From: Burkholderiaceae bacterium
Lineage (GTDB): Bacteria; Pseudomonadota; Gammaproteobacteria; Burkholderiales; Burkholderiaceae_C
Length of the DNA: 64,000 bases
Direction of reading: 5' to 3'
Assembly: GCA_017992055.1 (NCBI GenBank)
Contig: JAGOPK010000002.1
Span: forward strand, 186,001 to 250,000
Each line of letters starts with the position of its first letter. Positions within the stretch are counted from its first letter, which is position 1. Position numbers and translations under genes: made by a program. Shown piece after piece: positions 18,382 to 26,685 of this stretch. The notes beneath the pieces were generated by a model, which was not told where the DNA came from, did no database searches, and saw only the letters and a list, made by a program, of their open reading frames with translations.

Positions 18382-19169
18382 TGCGCGAGCACCGCGGTGA
18401 CGCCACCGTCCACCGCCAGCGTCTGGCCGGTGATGTGCTTGCCGGCGGCCGAGGCAAACAGCAGGGCCGCGCCCTTGAGGTCGTCGTCGTCGCCCAGGCG
18501 CTGCAGCGGCGCCTTGGCGGCCATCGCATCGACGCCCTGCACGGCCAGCGTGTGGCGCGTCATCTTGCTCGGGAAGTAGCCGGGCGCGATGGCATTGACA
18601 TTGATGCGATGCTCGCCCCACTCGGCCGCCAGCACGCGCGTGAGGTTGACGACGCCGGCCTTGCTGGTGCTGTAGGCCACGGTGTCGTGGCCCTGCGGAT
18701 TGCCGCCGAAGGCGGTGATCGAGGCGATGTTGACGATGCGGCCCTGGCGGCGCGGGATCATGCAGTGCTTGGCCACCCACTGGCTGAACAGGAACACGCT
18801 GCGCAGGTTCAGGTTCATCACCTTGTCCCAGGCCTCCAGCGGATGATCTTCGGCCGGCGCGCCCCAGGCGGCGCCGGCGTTGTTGACCAGGATGTCCACC
18901 GGGCCCAGGCGCTCCACCGTCTCGCGGCAGATGCGCTCCACCTCCTCGGGCCGGCTGGCATCGCCGGCCACCCAGCGGGCGGCTATGCCACGCTGGCCGA
19001 GCTCGGCCACGGCCTCTTCCAGCTCGGCCGCCTTGCGCGAGCTGAGCATGATCTTGGCGCCGGCCTCGCCCAGGCTTTCAGCGATCTGCAGGCCCAGGCC
19101 CCGCGAGCCGCCGGTGACCAGGGCCACCTGGCCGCTCAGATTGAACAATTGCTGGATGGGGGTGCCCAT
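18378..19169 (-). CDS. SDR family oxidoreductase (FabG-like 3-oxoacyl reductase/dehydrogenase)
   Basis: A 263-residue classical SDR. The N-terminal segment is LSGQVALVTGGSRGLGLQIA with the TGGSRGLG cofactor motif. The NNAG motif (DILVNNAGAAWG), the catalytic serine in IVNIASITAFGG, and YSTSKAGVVNLTRVLA with Tyr and Lys follow. The C-terminal signature is GQTLAVDGGVTAVL. The type suggests NAD(P)-linked oxidation or reduction of a 3-hydroxy/3-oxoacyl substrate. The start at ATG 19169 lies 11 bases beyond the acyl-CoA dehydrogenase stop. It is co-directional with, and overlaps, the thioesterase gene. Confidence 0.88.
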   Translation of the reverse strand: MGTPIQQLFNLSGQVALVTGGSRGLGLQIAESLGEAGAKIMLSSRKAAELEEAVAELGQRGIAARWVAGDASRPEEVERICRETVERLGPVDILVNNAGAAWGAPAEDHPLEAWDKVMNLNLRSVFLFSQWVAKHCMIPRRQGRIVNIASITAFGGNPQGHDTVAYSTSKAGVVNLTRVLAAEWGEHRINVNAIAPGYFPSKMTRHTLAVQGVDAMAAKAPLQRLGDDDDLKGAALLFASAAGKHITGQTLAVDGGVTAVLAQ

Positions 19170-19180
19170 GGCGTCTCCGT

Positions 19181-21007
19181 TCAGAACCAGTCGTCTTGCA
19201 TCTCGCGGCAGGTGGCATCGCGCGAGGCCACCACGCCCAGCCAGGCGCCGACCTTGGGCAGCTCGTAGGCGTAGAAGTAGCGGCAGGCCTGCAGCTTGCC
19301 CTGCACAAAGCCCTCGGGCTGGGCTGCCGATGCGCCCTGCACCGCCAGCGCCACCTCCAGCCACACCCAGGCCAGCACCACATGGCCGAAGGCCTGCAGG
19401 TAGGGCGTGGCATTGGCCAGCGCCTCCTCGGGCACGCCGGTGGACCAGGCAGCCTTGGTGGCCGCGCCCAGTTGCTGCAAGGCCGCGGCCAGGGCCGCGC
19501 CGTGCTCGGCCAGGCCCTGCACCTGCCCTGCCTGCTCGATGGTCTGGTGGATGCGCGTGGCCAGGGCCTTGAGGCCGGCGCCGCCGTCCATCACCACCTT
19601 GCGACCCAGCAGGTCCAGGCCCTGGATGCCATGCGTGCCCTCGTGGATCATGTTCAGGCGGTTGTCGCGCCAGTACTGTTCCACCGGAAAGTCGCGGGTG
19701 TAGCCATAGCCGCCATGCACCTGGATGGCCAGGCTGTTGGCCTCCAGGCACCATTCGCTGGGCCAGCTCTTGGCAATCGGCGTCAGCACCTCCAGCAGCA
19801 AACGGGCCTGGGCCGCGGTGGCCTCGTCGCCGGTGTGACTGTCGTCGACCAGGCGCGCGCAGAACAGCTCCAGCGCCAGCGCGCCCTCGGCATAGGCCTT
19901 CTGCGCCAGCAGCATGCGCTTGACGTCGGCATGCTCGATGATGGGCCGCTGCGGCTGGCTGGCGTCCTTGCCCGCCGGGCCGATGGGCCGGCCCTGCGGC
20001 CGCTGGCGCGCATAGGCCAGGCTGGCCTCGTAGCCGGCCATGCCCAGCATGGTGGCGGCCATGCCCACGCCGATGCGCGCCTCGTTCATCATGTGGAACA
20101 TGCAAGCCAGGCCCTGGCCCGGACGGCCGACCAGATAACCCACGGCGCCCGCGGCTCCACCGGGCTGGAAACGGCCCTCGCCGAAGTTCAGCAGCGTATT
20201 GGTGGTGCCGCGCCAGCCGCACTTGTGGTTCAGGCCGGCCAAGGCCACGTCGTTGCGCTCGCCGGTCAGCCGGCCTTCGATGTCCACCAGCTTCTTGGGC
20301 ACGATGAACAGCGAGATGCCCTTGGTGCCCGGCACGGTCTTGCCGTCCGGGCCGGGGATCTTGGCCAGCACCAGGTGGATGATGTTCTCGGTCAGCTCAT
20401 GCTCGCCGGCCGAGATCCACATCTTGTTGCCCTTGAGCCGGTAGCGCGGGCCCAGCGGGTCGGACTCGAAGTCGGCACCATCCGGCACGGCACGCGTGGC
20501 CACGTCGCTCAAGGACGAGCCGGCCTGCGGCTCGCTCAGGCACATGGTGCCCGACCAGCGGCCCGAGAACTCGTTCAGCGCAAACACCTGCTTTTGCAGC
20601 GCCGTGCCGTGGGCCATCAGCAGGTTGGCATTGCCGACGCTGAGCAGGGCCCCACCGATGCTGACCGAGGCCTTGGCAAAAAACGCATTGCCGGCGGCCT
20701 CGACCAGGTAGGGCAGCTGCATGCCGCCGATGTCGTAGTCCTGCGCCGCCGACAGCATGCCGCTGGCCGCATAGGCATCCCAGGCGTCCTGGGTCGCCTG
20801 CGGCAGGATCACCTTCTCGCCGTCGAAGCGGGGCTCCTCGGTGTCGACCAGGCGGTTGAACGGCGCGTACTTCTCGCGGGCGATCTTCTCGCAGGTGTCC
20901 AGCACCTGGGCAAAGGTCTCGGCCGAATGGTCGGCAAAGCGCTCGCGCCGGGTCAGCGCCGTGGCATCCAGCCAGTGCTGCAACAGGAAGTCGAGGGTGT
21001 CGCGCAT
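19181..21007 (-). CDS. Acyl-CoA dehydrogenase, long form with C-terminal extra domain
   Basis: A 608-residue FAD acyl-CoA dehydrogenase of the roughly 600-residue FadE/DmdC-like type with an acyl-CoA dehydrogenase C-terminal domain. Motifs are GTMCLSEPQAGSSLSDVATRA (flavin/substrate loop), LKGNKMWISAGEH, and CGWRGTTNTLLNFG. The NEARIGVGMAATMLG helix and VHGGYGYTRDFPVEQYWRDNRLNMIHEGTHGIQ carry the catalytic-base region. It introduces the alpha,beta double bond, the first oxidation of beta-oxidation. Acyl chain specificity cannot be read from sequence. A GGAG lies upstream of ATG 21007. It follows the thiolase gene by 25 bases. Confidence 0.93.
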   Translation of the reverse strand: MRDTLDFLLQHWLDATALTRRERFADHSAETFAQVLDTCEKIAREKYAPFNRLVDTEEPRFDGEKVILPQATQDAWDAYAASGMLSAAQDYDIGGMQLPYLVEAAGNAFFAKASVSIGGALLSVGNANLLMAHGTALQKQVFALNEFSGRWSGTMCLSEPQAGSSLSDVATRAVPDGADFESDPLGPRYRLKGNKMWISAGEHELTENIIHLVLAKIPGPDGKTVPGTKGISLFIVPKKLVDIEGRLTGERNDVALAGLNHKCGWRGTTNTLLNFGEGRFQPGGAAGAVGYLVGRPGQGLACMFHMMNEARIGVGMAATMLGMAGYEASLAYARQRPQGRPIGPAGKDASQPQRPIIEHADVKRMLLAQKAYAEGALALELFCARLVDDSHTGDEATAAQARLLLEVLTPIAKSWPSEWCLEANSLAIQVHGGYGYTRDFPVEQYWRDNRLNMIHEGTHGIQGLDLLGRKVVMDGGAGLKALATRIHQTIEQAGQVQGLAEHGAALAAALQQLGAATKAAWSTGVPEEALANATPYLQAFGHVVLAWVWLEVALAVQGASAAQPEGFVQGKLQACRYFYAYELPKVGAWLGVVASRDATCREMQDDWF

Positions 21008-21032
21008 GGCTGGCGGCTCCGTGCGGGGGCGC

Positions 21033-22208
21033 TCAGAGCACTTCGAAGATGCCGGCCGCGCCCATGCCGCCGCCGATGCACATGGTCACGCACACGCGCT
21101 TGGCGCCGCGGCGCTTGCCTTCGATCAGCGCATGGCCGGTCAGGCGCTGGCCCGACACGCCATAAGGATGGCCGACGGCGATGGCGCCGCCGTTGACATT
21201 GAGCTTGTCCATCGGGATGCCCAGGCGGTCGGCGCAGTACAGCACCTGCACGGCGAAGGCCTCGTTCAGCTCCCACAGGTCGATGTCGGCCACCGTCAGG
21301 CCCAGCTTCTTCAGCACCTTGGGCACGGCGAACACCGGGCCGATGCCCATCTCGTCGGGCTCGCAGCCGGCCACCGCAAAGCCCAGGAAGCGGCCCAGCG
21401 GCTGCAGGTTCTTCTGCTGGGCATAGGTGTCGGACACCAGCACGCAGGCGCCGCCGCCATCGCTGAACTGGCTGGCATTGCCGGCCGTGACCACGCCGCC
21501 CGGCACCGCCGAGCGGATGCCGCGGATCGATTCCACCGTGGTGCCCGGGCGCAGGCCTTCGTCGGCCGACACCGTGACCTCCTTGCTGCGCAGGCCCATC
21601 ACCGCATCGGCCACGCCGGCGGTGACGGTGATCGGGGCGATTTCGTCCTTGAACAGGCCGGCCTCCTGGGCCGCGCAGGCCTTTTGCTGGCTGGCGGCGC
21701 CGTACTCGTCCATGCGCTCCTTGGCGATGTTGTAGCGCTTGGCCACGTTCTCGGCGGTCTGCAGCATGTTCCAGTAGATCTCGGGCTTGTTCTTCACCAG
21801 CCAGGGATCGGCCAGCATGTGCTGGTTCATCTCCTGCTGCACGCAGGAGATGCTCTCCACGCCGCCGGCCACATAGACATCGCCCTCGCCGGCGATGATG
21901 CGCTGGGCGGCCATGGCAATGGTCTGCAGGCCGCTGGAGCAGAAGCGGTTGACGGTGACGCCGCTCACCGAGATCGGCAGGCCGGCGCGCAGCAGGGCCT
22001 GGCGCGCGATGTTGGCACCGGTGGCACCCTCGGGGTTGGCGCAGCCCATCAGCACGTCTTCGATGGCGCCGGGGTCGATGCCGGCGCGCTGCACCGCATG
22101 GGCGATGGCATGGCCGCCCAGCGTGGCGCCATGGGTCATGTTGAAGGCGCCCTTCCAGCTCTTGGCGAGCGGGGTGCGGGCGGTGGACACGATGACGGCT
22201 TGGCTCAT
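21033..22208 (-). CDS. fadA: Acetyl-CoA C-acyltransferase (thiolase)
   Basis: A 391-residue thiolase that cleaves 3-ketoacyl-CoA with CoA to acetyl-CoA and a shortened acyl-CoA. The nucleophilic cysteine is C90 in [13 protein letters not shown]. The [18 protein letters not shown] and CIGGGMGAA motifs provide the remaining active-site His and Cys. GAGGAG precedes the ATG by six bases. The partner hydratase/dehydrogenase gene is two genes upstream with an M20 hydrolase in between, an unusual interruption of the fadB-fadA order. The symbol is used for the role; orthology to E. coli fadA is not claimed. Confidence 0.92.
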   Translation of the reverse strand: MSQAVIVSTARTPLAKSWKGAFNMTHGATLGGHAIAHAVQRAGIDPGAIEDVLMGCANPEGATGANIARQALLRAGLPISVSGVTVNRFCSSGLQTIAMAAQRIIAGEGDVYVAGGVESISCVQQEMNQHMLADPWLVKNKPEIYWNMLQTAENVAKRYNIAKERMDEYGAASQQKACAAQEAGLFKDEIAPITVTAGVADAVMGLRSKEVTVSADEGLRPGTTVESIRGIRSAVPGGVVTAGNASQFSDGGGACVLVSDTYAQQKNLQPLGRFLGFAVAGCEPDEMGIGPVFAVPKVLKKLGLTVADIDLWELNEAFAVQVLYCADRLGIPMDKLNVNGGAIAVGHPYGVSGQRLTGHALIEGKRRGAKRVCVTMCIGGGMGAAGIFEVL

Positions 22209-22264
22209 GGTGGGCTCCTCAGGAAACCGGGGTCAAAGACGGGAGTGGATGGGGCGCGCGGCGC

Positions 22265-23743
22265 TCAGCCGCCGGCGCTTTGCTGCAGCAGGCGGTGGTA
22301 GAAGCGCACCAGCTCGGCCAGGTTGGCCACCGAGATGCGCTCGTTGGTGCCGTGGAAGCGGGCCAGGTCCTCGGGCTTGGCGCGCACCGGCGAAAAGCGG
22401 AACACCTGCTCGGTGAAGGGCTCGAAATGGCGCGCATCGGTGGCGCCCAACATCAAGCCCGGCGCCACCAGGGTGCCGGGAAACAGCTCGCGCACCGTGC
22501 GCTGCACGGCCTGGTAGCCGGGCGATTGGGTGGAGGCCACGCGCGAGGGCTCGGATGAGCCGGGCAGCGCGCTGAGCTTGATCTGCGGGTTGTTGATGCG
22601 GCGCTGCACGGCCTCGGTGATGCCGGCGCGGCTGTCGCCGGGCAGCAGGCGGAAGTTGACCACCGCCTCGGCGCGGCCGGGCAGCACATTGTCCTTGTTG
22701 CCGGCGTTGAAGATGGTCAGCGAGGTGGTCGTGCGCAGCATCGCATTGGTGCTGGGGCTGGCGCCCAGCTGACGCTCCAGCAGCGGGCCGAACAGCCAGC
22801 GGTTGCTCAGCGCCAGGCGCGACAGGCCGCCCATTTCGGGCGCCAGGGTGTCGAACATCTCGGCCGCCACACCGCTGACGCCGCCGGGCATGGGCTGGGC
22901 ATCCAGCTTGGCCAGGGCCTGGGTCAGCTGGGCGATGGACGAGCGGCCCGGCGCCGGCGGCATCGACGAATGGCCGGGCGCGGCCTCGGCCTCCAGCTTC
23001 AGCGACAGATAGCCTTTCTCGGCAATGCCCACCAGGGCCGCCGGCTTCTGCAGGCCGGGGAAGATGCCCTCGGTGAGCAGCAGGCCTTCGTCGACAACAA
23101 ATTCGAGCTTCACGCCGCGCTGCTGCAGCAGCTTGGCGATCTGCAGCGCACCGCGCTCGCCGCCCACCTCCTCGTCGGCGCCGAACACCAAGTAGACCGT
23201 GCGCCTGGGCTGGAAGCCGGCGGCCAGCAAGGCCTCCACCGCCTCCAACTCGGCGATCAGGTTGGCCTTGTCGTCCCAGGCGCCGCGGCCCCAGACATAG
23301 CCGTCCTTGATCTCGCCGCCAAAGGGTGAAGCCTGCCACTTGGCCTCGGTGCCCGGCGCGATCGGCACCACGTCCTGGTGGGCCATCAGCGCGATCGGCT
23401 TGGCCTGGGTGTCGCTGCCGGGCCAGGTGTAGAGCAGGCTCAAGCCCCCCACCACCTCGCGCTTGAGCGTGGCATGCACCCGTGGGTAGCGCGCCTGCAG
23501 ATGCGCATGCAGGGCCTGGAACTGGTCGGCGTTCAGCGCCGCATCATCGTGCGAGGACACGGTGCGCGCGCGGATGGCCACGGCCAGCGATTCGGCCACC
23601 GCCTGCTCGTCGAGCTTGAGGCCGGCCACGGCGTCCACCTGCAGCTGGCGCGAGCCCTGGCGCCAGGTGTTGGCGGCCAGGATCGCGGCCAGCAGGACCG
23701 ACAGCAGCAGCAGGCCGAGGACCAGGCGTTTCAGCAGGCGCAT
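22265..23743 (-). CDS. M20 family metallohydrolase, PM20D1-like
   Basis: A 492-residue protein with a single N-terminal membrane anchor or uncleaved signal (residues about 5-24, after MRLLKR), which points to a periplasmic catalytic domain. Zinc-site motifs of M20 enzymes are visible: MAHQDVVP (H122), GRGAWDDK (D157), GADEEVGGERGA (E191/E192), VDEGLLLTEG and the later TDARHFEPF. The order and wording of these segments, including RTTTSLTIFNAGNKDNVLP, resemble animal PM20D1, which makes and hydrolyses N-fatty-acyl amino acids. Activity here is inferred. ATG 23743 is preceded by GGAG and lies 16 bases after the stop of the hydratase/dehydrogenase gene. Confidence 0.87.
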   Translation of the reverse strand: MRLLKRLVLGLLLLSVLLAAILAANTWRQGSRQLQVDAVAGLKLDEQAVAESLAVAIRARTVSSHDDAALNADQFQALHAHLQARYPRVHATLKREVVGGLSLLYTWPGSDTQAKPIALMAHQDVVPIAPGTEAKWQASPFGGEIKDGYVWGRGAWDDKANLIAELEAVEALLAAGFQPRRTVYLVFGADEEVGGERGALQIAKLLQQRGVKLEFVVDEGLLLTEGIFPGLQKPAALVGIAEKGYLSLKLEAEAAPGHSSMPPAPGRSSIAQLTQALAKLDAQPMPGGVSGVAAEMFDTLAPEMGGLSRLALSNRWLFGPLLERQLGASPSTNAMLRTTTSLTIFNAGNKDNVLPGRAEAVVNFRLLPGDSRAGITEAVQRRINNPQIKLSALPGSSEPSRVASTQSPGYQAVQRTVRELFPGTLVAPGLMLGATDARHFEPFTEQVFRFSPVRAKPEDLARFHGTNERISVANLAELVRFYHRLLQQSAGG

Positions 23744-23759
23744 GCGGGCCGCTCCGGGC

Positions 23760-25850
23760 TCAGGTGAAGCTCTTGCCCTGCTCGACCAGGCGCTGCAGCA
23801 GCGGCGCCGGCTGCCAGAACTTGCCGTCGTCCAGCGGGTTCTGCGCAAAGCGCTTCATGGTCGCCACCACGTTGTACAGGCCCAGGCTGTCGGCGTAGCA
23901 CAGCGGGCCGCCGCGGAACAGCGGGAAACCGTAGCCGGTGAGGTAGACCATGTCGATGTCGCTGGCCTTGTTGGCAATGCCCTCTTCCAGGATGTGGGCG
24001 GCCTCGTTGACGAGCGCGAACACCAGGCGCTGCACGATCTCTTCATCCGAGATCTTGCGCGGCGTGATGCCCAGCGACTGGCGGTGCTCGGCAATCATGT
24101 CCTCGACCAGCTTGGACGGGATGGCATTGCGCTGGCCGGCCGCGTAGTCGTACCAGCCGGCACCGGTCTTTTGGCCGTAGCGGCCCAGTTCGCACAGCTT
24201 GTCGGCGGTCTTGCTGTACTTCATGTCGGCATGCTCGACCGCGCGGCGCTTGCGGATGGCCCAGCCGATGTCGTTGCCGGCCAGGTCGCCCATGCGGAAC
24301 GGGCCCATCGCAAAGCCGAACTTCTCGATCGCCTTGTCCACCTGGGCCGGCGTGCAGCCTTCGTCCAGCAGGAAGCCGGCCTGGCGGCTGTACTGCTCGA
24401 TCATGCGGTTGCCGATGAAGCCGTCGCAGACGCCCGAGACCACGGCCGTCTTCTTGATCTTCTTGGCAATCGCCATCACCGTGGCCAGCACGTCCTTGGC
24501 CGTGGCCTTGCCGCGCACCACCTCCAGCAGCTTCATCACATTGGCCGGGCTGAAGAAGTGCATGCCCACCACGTCCTGCGGCCGCTGGGTGAAGGAGGCG
24601 ATCTTGTCCACGTCCAGCGTGCTGGTGTTGCTGGCCAGGATGGCGCCGGGCTTGGCCACCGCATCCAGCTGCTTGAACACCGCCTCCTTGACGCCGATCT
24701 CCTCGAACACCGCCTCGATGATCAGGTCGGCGTCCTTCAGGTCGTCATAGCTCAGCGTGGTCGTCAGCAGGGCCATGCGCTGCTCGTACTTGTCGGCCTT
24801 GAGCTTGCCCTTCTTGACCTGGGCCTCGTAGTTCTTGCGGATGGTGGCGACGCCGCGGTCCAGCGCCTCCTGCTTCATTTCCAGCATGGTCACGGGCACG
24901 CCGGCATTCAGGAAGTTCATCGTGATGCCGCCGCCCATGGTGCCGGCACCGATCACGCCCACCTTCTTGATCTCGCGCTGCGGCGTGCTCTCGGGCACGT
25001 CGGGGATCTTGCTGGCGGCGCGCTCGCCGAAGAAGGCATGGCGCAGGGCCTTGGCCTCGGGCGTGAGCATCAGGCCCTTGAAGATGCGCAGTTCCTCGGC
25101 CAGGCCCTCGTCCAGGTTGCGGGCCTTCAGCGAATAGGCCACCGCATCCACGCAGGCCGGCGGCGCCGGGAAGTTCTTGGCCATGCCCTTGACCATGTTG
25201 CGCACGAACTGCACATAGGCGTCGGCATTGGCATGCTGGACCTTCAGCGTGCGCACCGAGGGCAGCGGACGCACATCGGCCACCTTCAGCGCGAAGCTGA
25301 TGGCGCCGGCCAGCAGATCGCCGTCGATGATCTGGTCGATCAGCTTCTGGCCCGGCAGGCTGGCCAGCAGCTCGCTCTTCACCGGCTCGCCGGAGACGAT
25401 CATGTTCATCGCCGTCTCCACGCCCAGCACGCGCGGCAGGCGCTGCGTGCCGCCGGCGCCGGGGATCAGGCCGATCTTCACTTCGGGCAGCGCAATCGCG
25501 CAGCCCGGTGCGGCCACGCGGTAGTGGCAGCCCAGCGCCAGCTCCAGGCCGCCGCCCATGGCCACGCTGTGCAGGGCGGCGACGATGGGCTTGCTGCAGG
25601 CCTCGGCCAGCTTGATCAGGGTCAGCAGATTGGGCTCGGCCAGCGACTTGGGCGAGTCGAACTCGCGGATGTCGGCACCGCCCGAAAACGCCTTGCCGGC
25701 GCCGGTGAGCACGATGGCCTTGACTGCCGCATCGGCCTGGGCCTTGTCCAGGCCCTCGGCGATGTCGCGCCGGGTGTCGTAGCCCAGGCCGTTGACCGGC
25801 GGGTTGTTCATCGTGATGACGGCCACGCCGTCGCGCACTTCATAGCTCAT
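23760..25850 (-). CDS. fadB: Bifunctional enoyl-CoA hydratase/3-hydroxyacyl-CoA dehydrogenase
   Basis: A 696-residue fusion of a crotonase domain (residues 1-190) and a 3-hydroxyacyl-CoA dehydrogenase. The crotonase part shows VNGLGYDTRR, GAGKAFSGGADI and MGGGLELALGCHYRVA with oxyanion-hole glycines, then LIPGAGGTQRLPRVLG. The NAD-binding motif VGVIGAGTMGGGI sits near residues 297-309, followed by SNTSTLDVDKIAS, MHFFSPANVMKLLEVV and two C-terminal helical domains. It performs hydration and the second oxidation of beta-oxidation. The start at ATG 25850 has AAGGGTG nine bases upstream. It heads the fad-type sub-operon behind its own promoter/operator. It is shaped like E. coli FadJ or peroxisomal multifunctional enzyme. 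Confidence 0.94.
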   Translation of the reverse strand: MSYEVRDGVAVITMNNPPVNGLGYDTRRDIAEGLDKAQADAAVKAIVLTGAGKAFSGGADIREFDSPKSLAEPNLLTLIKLAEACSKPIVAALHSVAMGGGLELALGCHYRVAAPGCAIALPEVKIGLIPGAGGTQRLPRVLGVETAMNMIVSGEPVKSELLASLPGQKLIDQIIDGDLLAGAISFALKVADVRPLPSVRTLKVQHANADAYVQFVRNMVKGMAKNFPAPPACVDAVAYSLKARNLDEGLAEELRIFKGLMLTPEAKALRHAFFGERAASKIPDVPESTPQREIKKVGVIGAGTMGGGITMNFLNAGVPVTMLEMKQEALDRGVATIRKNYEAQVKKGKLKADKYEQRMALLTTTLSYDDLKDADLIIEAVFEEIGVKEAVFKQLDAVAKPGAILASNTSTLDVDKIASFTQRPQDVVGMHFFSPANVMKLLEVVRGKATAKDVLATVMAIAKKIKKTAVVSGVCDGFIGNRMIEQYSRQAGFLLDEGCTPAQVDKAIEKFGFAMGPFRMGDLAGNDIGWAIRKRRAVEHADMKYSKTADKLCELGRYGQKTGAGWYDYAAGQRNAIPSKLVEDMIAEHRQSLGITPRKISDEEIVQRLVFALVNEAAHILEEGIANKASDIDMVYLTGYGFPLFRGGPLCYADSLGLYNVVATMKRFAQNPLDDGKFWQPAPLLQRLVEQGKSFT

Positions 25851-25879
25851 CGCAGCACCCTTCCGGTATTCAAAAAAGC

Positions 25880-25896
25880 ACGATCGTTCGATTCTA
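25880..25896 (-). promoter_or_regulatory. Candidate promoter -10 and overlapping operator of the fad-type operon
   Basis: On the minus strand TAGAAT (25896-25891) is a near-consensus -10. Three bases later comes the perfect palindrome ACGATCGT (25887-25880), in the broader GAACGATCGTGC, which would cover the transcription start about 35 bases before the gene. TetR-type regulators of fatty acid genes often use such short palindromes at +1; the regulator here is unknown. No clear -35 is seen. Confidence 0.4.
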
Positions 25897-25910
25897 GAAA
25901 GCAAAACGGC

Positions 25911-25941
25911 GGTGGCTGTCCCTGCCGGGACAAAAGCCACC
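25911..25941 (-). terminator. Second hairpin downstream of the liv operon
   Basis: GGTGGCT/AGCCACC and inner GTCCC/GGGAC arms form a stem of 12 pairs with a three-base bulge and a TGCC loop. On the minus strand it is followed by GCCGTTTTGC. It stands between the livF terminator and the fad-type promoter and may act as a backup terminator or insulator. Confidence 0.55.
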
Positions 25942-25952
25942 GCCGCGGCGGC

Positions 25953-25972
25953 AAAACAAGGGATAACCCTTG
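25953..25972 (-). terminator. Rho-independent terminator after livF
   Basis: On the minus strand CAAGGG-TTAT-CCCTTG is followed immediately by TTTTGCC, beginning one base after the livF stop codon. This closes the liv transcript before the fad-type genes. Confidence 0.85.
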
Positions 25973-25973
25973 G

Positions 25974-26669
25974 CTAAACCTCGAGCCATTCCTTGCGGAT
26001 GTAGGCATTGGCCTTCAGCTCGGCCGGCGTGCCGTCGAACACGATCTGGCCGTGGCCCATCACCAGGCAGCGCTCGGACACCTCCAGCGCAATGGTCAGC
26101 TTCTGCTCGACCAGCAGCACGCTGATGCCGCGGCGCTTCAACTCGCGCAGGTATTCGGCCACCAACTCCACTATCTTCGGCGCCAGGCCTTCGGTGGGCT
26201 CGTCGATCATGATCAGGCTGGGGTCGCCCATCAGCGTGCGGCACAGCGTCAGCATCTGCTGCTCGCCGCCCGACAGCACGCCGGCCTCGGTGTGCTGGCG
26301 TTCCTTGAGCCGCGGGAACATGCGGTACATGTCGTCGAAGCTCCAGCGCGGGTTCTTGGCCCCGCGCTTCTCGCCCAGCATCAGGTTCTGGTGCACCGTG
26401 AGCTTGGGAAAGATGTCGCGGTTCTCGGGCACATAGCCCAGGCCCAGGTGGGCGATCTCGAAGGCCTTCTTGCCCAGGATCTGCTGGCCCTTGAACTCGA
26501 TCGAGCCCTGGCCGTCGACCAGGCCCATGATGGTCTTCACGGTGGTCGAGCGGCCCGAGCCGTTGCGCCCCAGCAGGGCCACGATCTGGCCCTCGCCGAT
26601 CTCGAAGTTGACGCCATGCAGCACATGGCTCTTGCCGTAGAAGGCGTGCAGTTGGTCGAGTTTCAGCAT
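25974..26669 (-). CDS. livF: Branched-chain amino acid-type ABC transporter ATPase LivF, Walker A Lys replaced by Arg
   Basis: A 231-residue ATPase of the LivF group, one of two nucleotide-binding subunits of a hydrophobic amino acid/acid uptake system. It carries the signature LSGGEQQMLTLCRTLMGDP, Walker B SLIMIDEPTEGLAPKIV, and the LivF-type N-terminus LKLDQLHAFYGKSHVLHGV. The Walker A reads GRNGSGRSTT (34-43), so the usual catalytic lysine is arginine 40 (codon CGC at 26552-26550). The start at ATG 26669 fits the family; upstream codons overlap livG. The gap to livG is 16 bases. Confidence 0.92.
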   Translation of the reverse strand: MLKLDQLHAFYGKSHVLHGVNFEIGEGQIVALLGRNGSGRSTTVKTIMGLVDGQGSIEFKGQQILGKKAFEIAHLGLGYVPENRDIFPKLTVHQNLMLGEKRGAKNPRWSFDDMYRMFPRLKERQHTEAGVLSGGEQQMLTLCRTLMGDPSLIMIDEPTEGLAPKIVELVAEYLRELKRRGISVLLVEQKLTIALEVSERCLVMGHGQIVFDGTPAELKANAYIRKEWLEV

Positions 26670-26685
26670 CTTGTGTGTCGCCCGC

